A DNA stretch of 38,016 nucleotides from the IMG/VR virus record IMGVR_UViG_3300049846_001206, positions 1-38,016 of that record. The stretch is one strand, 5' to 3'. The notes beneath the pieces are model-generated. The model did no database searches. It worked only from the letters and a program-made list of their open reading frames with translations, and was not told where the DNA came from. Numbering within the stretch: the stretch's first letter is position 1; every line of letters begins with the position of its first letter. The position numbers and the translations under genes were made by a program. Below are positions 33,552 to 38,016 of the stretch, piece after piece. This DNA comes from a virus.

Positions 33552-34837
33552 TAATAGGTTCCCCCATTGGTTATGTCAAGTATGGTGGTGTCGGTTTGCC
33601 AAATTGCGGTAGCTGAGTCGTAAACAAGGGTGCTTTTATCAGTCAACCCTACATCACTAACATCGGGTAGATCCGTGATCGGAACTGCCGTTCCGTGCTC
33701 TGCGATGTAATCTTGAACCCACTGAATCGTAACAAAAGCTAGAGGATCAGCGGGAATTGTGTAACCAGCAAGGATAGGTCCTTCAAATGTCCCGCCTTGA
33801 GTGGTTACCATTTCTTGGGGATAGGGAACAACGGAAATCCATTGACCACCATCAACATCCACATACCACATATTGAGGTTGCTATTCTCGGCGTCGTACC
33901 AAAAATCCCCTGGAGAGGGATTTGGTGGTGGGGATGAACTAATTGTTGTTTTTGTGCAACTTACAGGATCTTCCGAAACTTCTGAGATAGGTATCCAGAG
34001 GCCAGTGACACCGGAGTTATCTCGCAGGTACAAGACGTTTTGAATAGTGTTGTACCACAAAGACCCGTTCACAGGATTAGTTGGTTCTGTAGCACTGACA
34101 AGAACCGGAGGGGGAGCCCGTCCGGGTTCAGGAGTTATGGCGATCCAGGACCCACCCGAAGGCCCAAGGGTCCAGACCTTTAGAAGATCGCTTACCGTGT
34201 CATACCACAAATAACCTTCCAGTGGGTTTGCTGGCGGGGATGCACTCACAAGGACTGGACTTTCTTCTTCTTCACATCCTTGAGAAATTAGAATCCAGCT
34301 TGATGTTCCGAATGGGGCTTCCTTCCAGACTTTTAACTCATTTGTAATATCGTTGAACCACAAAGCCCCTTGAGGTGGATCGGGTGGTGGTGAAACACTG
34401 ATCGTTACTAGGTCGCAGCAGGAAGTCCCAGAAGATGCGGCATTTTCCCAGATGTTTCCCCCGGGAGTAGCAACTCGAACCTTTAAAACATCCTCAGATA
34501 AGTCAAACCACAAAAAACCCGGCTGCGCATTCACAGGAGCCACCGAGCTGATTAGAACAGGTGGCTCAGGTTCAGGAATTTGTGACGTGATATCAATCCA
34601 GTGCGGTGCTGAATCCCCGTTTAAGTAACCCCAGATCTTGAGGGTCTCATTTATAGTATCGTACCACAATGCGCCCTGAACAGGGTTCTTCGGTGCTGCG
34701 GCGCTGAAATATACGGGTGCGGATGTAGATGTGGGAACGTTGACAGCGAGCCACTGAACTCCTGTCCATTTCCAAGATCTTCCGTTAAAGGTATATACTT
34801 GACCGAGAGTGGGATTTGATGGAAAATTGTATGCCAT
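33551..34837 (-). CDS. Virion structural protein with six WYD repeats (428 aa)
   Basis: After a short N-terminal unit (FPSNPTLGQVYTFNGRSWKW) come six repeats of about 50 residues with the core P-x-x-P-x-x-G-x-[LF]-W-[YF]-[DN] followed by LKVW and a final W-I-x-I (for example NPLEGYLWYDTVSDLLKVWT). This is a carbohydrate-binding-like or spacer repeat seen in marine phage structural proteins. The C-terminus (IQWVQDYIAEHGTAVPITDL) ends DITNGGTY, matching the end of the 922-aa fibre. A GGGTAAAA element lies 30 bases upstream of the ATG. Probably part of the fibre or baseplate assembly. Confidence 0.78.
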   Translation of the reverse strand: MAYNFPSNPTLGQVYTFNGRSWKWTGVQWLAVNVPTSTSAPVYFSAAAPKNPVQGALWYDTINETLKIWGYLNGDSAPHWIDITSQIPEPEPPVLISSVAPVNAQPGFLWFDLSEDVLKVRVATPGGNIWENAASSGTSCCDLVTISVSPPPDPPQGALWFNDITNELKVWKEAPFGTSSWILISQGCEEEESPVLVSASPPANPLEGYLWYDTVSDLLKVWTLGPSGGSWIAITPEPGRAPPPVLVSATEPTNPVNGSLWYNTIQNVLYLRDNSGVTGLWIPISEVSEDPVSCTKTTISSSPPPNPSPGDFWYDAENSNLNMWYVDVDGGQWISVVPYPQEMVTTQGGTFEGPILAGYTIPADPLAFVTIQWVQDYIAEHGTAVPITDLPDVSDVGLTDKSTLVYDSATAIWQTDTTILDITNGGTY

Positions 34838-34867
34838 TAACCAGCGGGCTCAGCACTCTTTTCAAGG

Positions 34868-34875
34868 TTTTACCC
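34868..34875 (-). promoter_or_regulatory. GGGTAAAA element before the 428-aa virion gene
   Basis: Minus-strand GGGTAAAACC, 30 bases before ATG 34837 and overlapping the end of the 76-aa gene. Possible late promoter. Confidence 0.35.
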
Positions 34876-35100
34876 TGCATTTAGTTCGGGTTCCTGAAAT
34901 TTAGGGTTACGCGTGCCACCCGAGTGCCAGATTCTTAGAATCTTGATTCCGCGATCCCAGTAATAGTCGAAGATTTTTACCGAACTGTAGCTTCGAACTA
35001 GGTCAATCTCTCCGCTTGCTCGACGAACAAACTTGCAGTCATTGGTTAGTTTTTTGGGATCTACCAAAGCTAGATCTACGTCTTCGCGAAGAATCTGCAT
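34870..35100 (-). CDS. Hypothetical protein (76 aa)
   Basis: Begins MQILREDVDLALVDPKKLTN and continues 'FVRRASGEIDLVRSYSSVKI', 'WDRGIKILRIWHSGGTRNPK'. The lysine/arginine pattern with alternating strands suggests a small structural or chaperone-type protein. It sits between two virion genes, and a GGAGGTAAAA element precedes it, so it is probably expressed with them. Function unknown. Confidence 0.65.
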   Translation of the reverse strand: MQILREDVDLALVDPKKLTNDCKFVRRASGEIDLVRSYSSVKIFDYYWDRGIKILRIWHSGGTRNPKFQEPELNAG

Positions 35101-35139
35101 GAGGGTAATGCGGAGGTAATGGATTTTACCTCCTTTGCA

Positions 35140-36837
35140 TCATCGAGAAACTTCTTCCCAATCCATGCTTGCGTAAACAAGCTGGCTGGCATTCGCACCG
35201 GCAACTGCGAGAGACAAAGTGTAAGGAGTTCCGGTCAAACCGTTTCGCTCAAGCTGGAAGGCAAATAGCGCTTCTTTCAGAATGTCGATTGAAGGGGAAC
35301 CCTGGTTTGAAGCTGAGGTAAAACCAGACGCAAGAACGCGGCCACCGGTGATTCCCGTACCAGTAAGATTATATTCCACAGAGGAATCGACGCCTGCGCT
35401 TACCCACGCTCCACCAGTGATTGTTCCATTCGCAATTATTCGCCAGTTATAAGTCTCATTATTTCCGCTTCCTAGAATAGAAATTGCAGTGAGAATTGCA
35501 ATCGCATCTAGTCTAGATGTTTTCAGCTGTAACGAGATGACTGGGTAGTAAGTTCCAGCAACGGTTAAAGTTTTAGGAGTTGTAATTGGCGTTCCAACAG
35601 CTTGCTGAGAACCTCTTAGCTCGTAACCTCCCTCAGAAATTACAGTAGTGCAAATCTGCTTCATCGTGCTTGCCGATGCCGTCGTTCCGATGTTTTTAAT
35701 CTCATAACGCATCGGTAGACACGCCGTGGTAATGTAAGTCGAGGCAAGCAAGTTTGCGTGCTGGAATTGATGGCAAAGTATGAATGTTCCGTTGATAACA
35801 AAACCGAGACGAACAGTTCCGACGCCCAGCCATTCCATGTCCAGGAACAGAATCTGAGCTTTATTCACTTCCAGGGTCAGTCCTGAAGGACCGGTCCCAT
35901 TCAAAGGATCAACGTTCCACCCAGTATCACTCGGGCCATACACACCGCCAGAGCGACTAATTCTTGTTTCAACTAGAGAGCCAGACACCGAGCTTCTTTC
36001 TACGAAACACAGACTATTGGCGTCGTCGTTCAGTTCTAGGAAATAACCGTTAGCAGCGCCGTAATAACCAACTCTTTGACGCAGGTTGGTTTTCGGCGTG
36101 TTGAACACAAATGTGTCCATAACCAGCAGCGATTTGCCAGGCTGGTAAGCGAAAACCTTCGTCGTTTCGCGAATCACTTCCGCATTTGCTGCGGTAGTCA
36201 CATTCAGATCGACTAAACCTTGGGCAGCGTTGAAGGAGGTTGAACCGCCAGTTACAGTTGCTGTGCTCCAGAGGTTGTTGTCTGCGTATCTATGACTGGA
36301 GTCAAACAGGGTGTATGGGGCGGAAGTGCGAAGGCGTCCGAAGGCGTCCGTCGACATGTAAGGGAATGCCGAGACAGTCGAGGTCGTTGTTAAGTTTCCT
36401 GACACAACCCAAGGTGAGGTTCCTTGGTTTGCGGTCACAGTTCCACTGATAGGGAGGGGATTACCAGTATCGTTTTTAACTTCGACCTCACCAGTGACTG
36501 ACACTGCGCCGTTGATATTTTGTGAGGCAGGCCAGTTTGTTACTGCAACGTTTGAGGAAGGGCCGCTTCCACCACCCGAGTACAGATCATACATTACGAT
36601 CTGAAGTTCGTCGGTTGGTTGACAGAAGCTGGTATTTTGATGCAGAGTCACAGTAGTTGCGATTCCATCGTCTGCAACTGTGATTGTTGCCTCGTGCTCT
36701 TGCGGGTCAAAGAGAGGGATGTTACGGGTAATGTTTGTGATTAAAGCAAACTGCTCAATCGTATATACGCCAGGAATTTCAATCTCACCTGCACCCTCAG
36801 CACCGGGGGTGAAGGTCCAGTTCTGTAAAACGTACAT
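35140..36837 (-). CDS. Large virion structural protein (565 aa)
   Basis: N-terminal beta region (MYVLQNWTFTPGAEGAGEIE ... TLHQNTSFCQPTDELQIVMY), a short Ser/Gly linker (YSGGGSGPSSN), NINGAVSVTGEVEVKNDTGN repeats, then a jelly-roll-like domain (about 170-400: DAFGRLRTSAPYTLFDSSHR, GKSLLVMDTFVFNTPKTNLR, GYYGAANGYFLELNDDANSL). A second beta domain closes the protein. I associate this layout with uncharacterised virion proteins of marine T4-like cyanophages, but no T4 counterpart is known to me. Preceded by GGGTAAAA 21 bases before the ATG. Confidence 0.75.
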   Translation of the reverse strand: MYVLQNWTFTPGAEGAGEIEIPGVYTIEQFALITNITRNIPLFDPQEHEATITVADDGIATTVTLHQNTSFCQPTDELQIVMYDLYSGGGSGPSSNVAVTNWPASQNINGAVSVTGEVEVKNDTGNPLPISGTVTANQGTSPWVVSGNLTTTSTVSAFPYMSTDAFGRLRTSAPYTLFDSSHRYADNNLWSTATVTGGSTSFNAAQGLVDLNVTTAANAEVIRETTKVFAYQPGKSLLVMDTFVFNTPKTNLRQRVGYYGAANGYFLELNDDANSLCFVERSSVSGSLVETRISRSGGVYGPSDTGWNVDPLNGTGPSGLTLEVNKAQILFLDMEWLGVGTVRLGFVINGTFILCHQFQHANLLASTYITTACLPMRYEIKNIGTTASASTMKQICTTVISEGGYELRGSQQAVGTPITTPKTLTVAGTYYPVISLQLKTSRLDAIAILTAISILGSGNNETYNWRIIANGTITGGAWVSAGVDSSVEYNLTGTGITGGRVLASGFTSASNQGSPSIDILKEALFAFQLERNGLTGTPYTLSLAVAGANASQLVYASMDWEEVSR

Positions 36838-36858
36838 TGTCGGTGGGCTTTTGGTTCA

Positions 36859-36866
36859 TTTTACCC
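36859..36866 (-). promoter_or_regulatory. GGGTAAAA element before the 565-aa virion gene
   Basis: Minus-strand GGGTAAAATGAACC, 21 bases before ATG 36837 and just after a terminator. Best-placed copy of this element. Confidence 0.4.
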
Positions 36867-36873
36867 GCCTACA

Positions 36874-36896
36874 ACAAAGGGGAGGTTTCCCTCCCC
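36874..36896 (-). terminator. Intrinsic terminator
   Basis: Minus strand GGGGAGG-GAAA-CCTCCCC then TTTGTTGT, ending the psbA-side operon 6 bases after the stop of the 32-aa gene. Confidence 0.75.
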
Positions 36897-36901
36897 GAAG
36901 T

Positions 36902-37000
36902 TCAAACGATGCCAGTTGGAACGTTGAACTTGAACTGTTTGCGAATTCGCTCAGCAATTTTACGTTTTGCTTGAATCCACAGGATAAGTCCAGGTTTCAT
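36902..37000 (-). CDS. Small basic peptide (32 aa)
   Basis: ATG at 37000, TGA at 36902: MKPGLILWIQAKRKIAERIR followed by KQFKFNVPTGIV. A strong CGGAGG ribosome site lies 4 bases before the ATG, and a perfect GAAATGT/ACATTTC hairpin (37008-37027) lies just upstream. It is followed by a strong terminator. An amphipathic basic helix; it might act at membranes or bind RNA. Unknown. Confidence 0.55.
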   Translation of the reverse strand: MKPGLILWIQAKRKIAERIRKQFKFNVPTGIV

Positions 37001-37087
37001 GGTGCCTCCGAAATGTGTTTACATTTCGCGTTCCTTCAGCTAAAGCCTACTTCCGTCTCAACGAGATGAACGTAATAATTGATACCC

Positions 37088-37378
37088 TTACAGGTTTTCT
37101 TCCTGCTCGGTCAGAATAACGCAGTCGGATTTAGGGTAAGCAACGCAGGTAAGAACCCAACCCTCTGCCATCTGGTCGTCGTCAAGGTAGGATTGTTCTT
37201 CGTTGTCAACTTCGCCAGAGATTAGTTTTCCGGCACAGGCGGAACAAGCGCCGGCTCGGCAAGAGTAAGGCAGGTCGATCTCGGCTTCTTCAGCAGCTTC
37301 GAGGATGTATTGGTCGGGTTCACAAGAGATGACGTTCTCGGTTCCGTTAGGAGAACGAAGAGTAATCGTGAAAGCCAT
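37088..37378 (-). CDS. petF: Plant-type [2Fe-2S] ferredoxin
   Basis: 96 aa, full length for photosynthetic ferredoxin I. The cluster is bound by Cys40, Cys45, Cys48 ([14 protein letters not shown]) and Cys78 (WVLTCVAYP). Other conserved segments are [17 protein letters not shown] and [16 protein letters not shown]. It carries electrons from photosystem I to FNR or to phage-encoded bilin reductases. Ferredoxin is a common auxiliary metabolic gene in cyanophages. It shares a transcript with the 56-aa membrane gene unless the terminator between them is efficient. Confidence 0.92.
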   Translation of the reverse strand: MAFTITLRSPNGTENVISCEPDQYILEAAEEAEIDLPYSCRAGACSACAGKLISGEVDNEEQSYLDDDQMAEGWVLTCVAYPKSDCVILTEQEENL

Positions 37379-37433
37379 TGTTTCGATTAAATTAGAACGA
37401 TTAGTAAAGGGATTGCTATTGTAGCAATTCCAA

Positions 37434-37465
37434 GAAAAAAGCCTCCGATTTCAAGAATCAGAGGC
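37434..37465 (-). terminator. Strong intrinsic terminator
   Basis: Minus strand GCCTCTGATT-CTTGA-AATCGGAGGC (one mismatch) followed by TTTTTT. It overlaps the stop codon of the 56-aa membrane gene (37451-37453). Confidence 0.85.
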
Positions 37466-37621
37466 ATCAGACTGTAGGGTTGCATTTTTGCGAAGAGTGA
37501 TCTCCCGCTTTGCCACATTACCGCTAGCAGTCGCCATTACGACAGCAACAGAAGCGAAGCCAATGAGGCCGATCACAGCGAGAGCAAGGTCGGTACCAGT
37601 GAAGATGGCCCAGGTTTCCAT
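37451..37621 (-). CDS. Small membrane protein downstream of psbA (56 aa)
   Basis: ATG at 37621, TGA at 37451. Membrane span about residues 8-31 (GTDLALAVIGLIGFASVAVV), then a basic, polar tail (GNVAKREITLRKNATLQSDA). The single span and position between psbA and ferredoxin suggest a thylakoid protein, but it does not match small photosystem subunits I know. Transcribed from module 12 with a 23-base leader; its stop lies inside the terminator hairpin. Confidence 0.65.
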   Translation of the reverse strand: METWAIFTGTDLALAVIGLIGFASVAVVMATASGNVAKREITLRKNATLQSDASDS

Positions 37622-37644
37622 GAGTCGTTTGATTAACTGAGTTA

Positions 37645-37706
37645 ATTATAGCCCGCCCACGGGCAAAAGTAAAGGGCGGTTTCCCGCCCTAAACATTCGG
37701 TTAACC
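37645..37706 (-). promoter_or_regulatory. Intergenic module copy 12 (psbA end)
   Basis: Minus strand: CGGTTAACCG, then AGGGCGGGAAACCGCCCT with TTTACTTTT, the clearest terminator-type hairpin of all copies. -35 TTTACT, 17 bases, -10 TATAAT at 37650-37645. Abuts the psbA stop at 37708. Confidence 0.8.
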
Positions 37707-37707
37707 G

Positions 37708-38016
<309 letters not shown>

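Noticed and set aside
37383-37432. Promoter for ferredoxin in the gap after the terminator
   Set aside because: A TTGCTA/TAGCAA dyad and a TACAAT-like box are present, but no -35 with suitable spacing; not strong enough to list.

Overview
The window looks like part of the genome of a large tailed phage that infects a picocyanobacterium (Synechococcus/Cyanobium type). The evidence is the 3' end of a photosystem II psbA gene, a plant-type ferredoxin, a host-type SLH/OprB outer-membrane porin, a DUF932 protein, a T4-type 5' nuclease, RNA-repair enzymes, very long tail-fibre genes and a big tRNA cluster. A T4-like cyanomyovirus is the best guess. This is inference from gene content, as no terminase or capsid gene is in view. 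Every gene I can support lies on the minus strand, so transcription runs from high to low coordinates.

Layout in the direction of transcription: psbA (partial), a small membrane protein and ferredoxin (38.0-37.1 kb); virion adhesin/fibre genes of 565, 428, 922, 1688 and 276 aa (36.8-24.8 kb); small genes including a Dps-like ferritin and an AbrB-like protein (24.7-21.8 kb); a tRNA region (21.5-15.4 kb) with 15 tRNAs, interrupted by a papain-like protease, an RlpA-like protein, an HNH endonuclease and a porin; RNA ligase and a string of small genes up to DUF932 (15.3-11.2 kb); a prohibitin-like protein, small genes and four more tRNAs (11.1-7.5 kb); a candidate archaeo-eukaryotic-type primase (6.9-6.3 kb); an AT-rich block of tiny genes (6.0-5.0 kb); an NMN-adenylyltransferase-like protein, polynucleotide kinase, a broken metallophosphatase and a 5' nuclease (4.7-1.9 kb); and a chain of tiny overlapping genes to the left edge.

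The most striking feature is a repeated intergenic module, seen 12 times. It consists of two GGGCGGTT half-sites (the second hairpin-forming), a CTTTACN -35 that coincides with the hairpin's T-run, a 17-base spacer and a GCTATARTTA-like -10. The module usually starts at or supplies the stop codon of the gene before it. In eight copies the -10 hexamer lies exactly 6 bases before the next ATG, which predicts leaderless mRNAs. Inside operons, genes are joined by ATGA, TAATG or GTGA overlaps. The virion genes lack this module; several are instead preceded by GGGTAAAA, a possible late promoter.

Functionally, polynucleotide kinase, RNA ligase and 19 tRNAs suggest defence against tRNA cleavage and a supply of tRNAs. 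PsbA, ferredoxin, the porin, the Dps-like protein and the NMNAT-like enzyme suggest control of host energy, permeability, iron and NAD. Other oddities are a metallophosphatase with a frameshift that has lost its GHx motif, two tRNA-like RNAs with abnormal anticodon regions, and a fibre with 36 glycine-rich repeat units.
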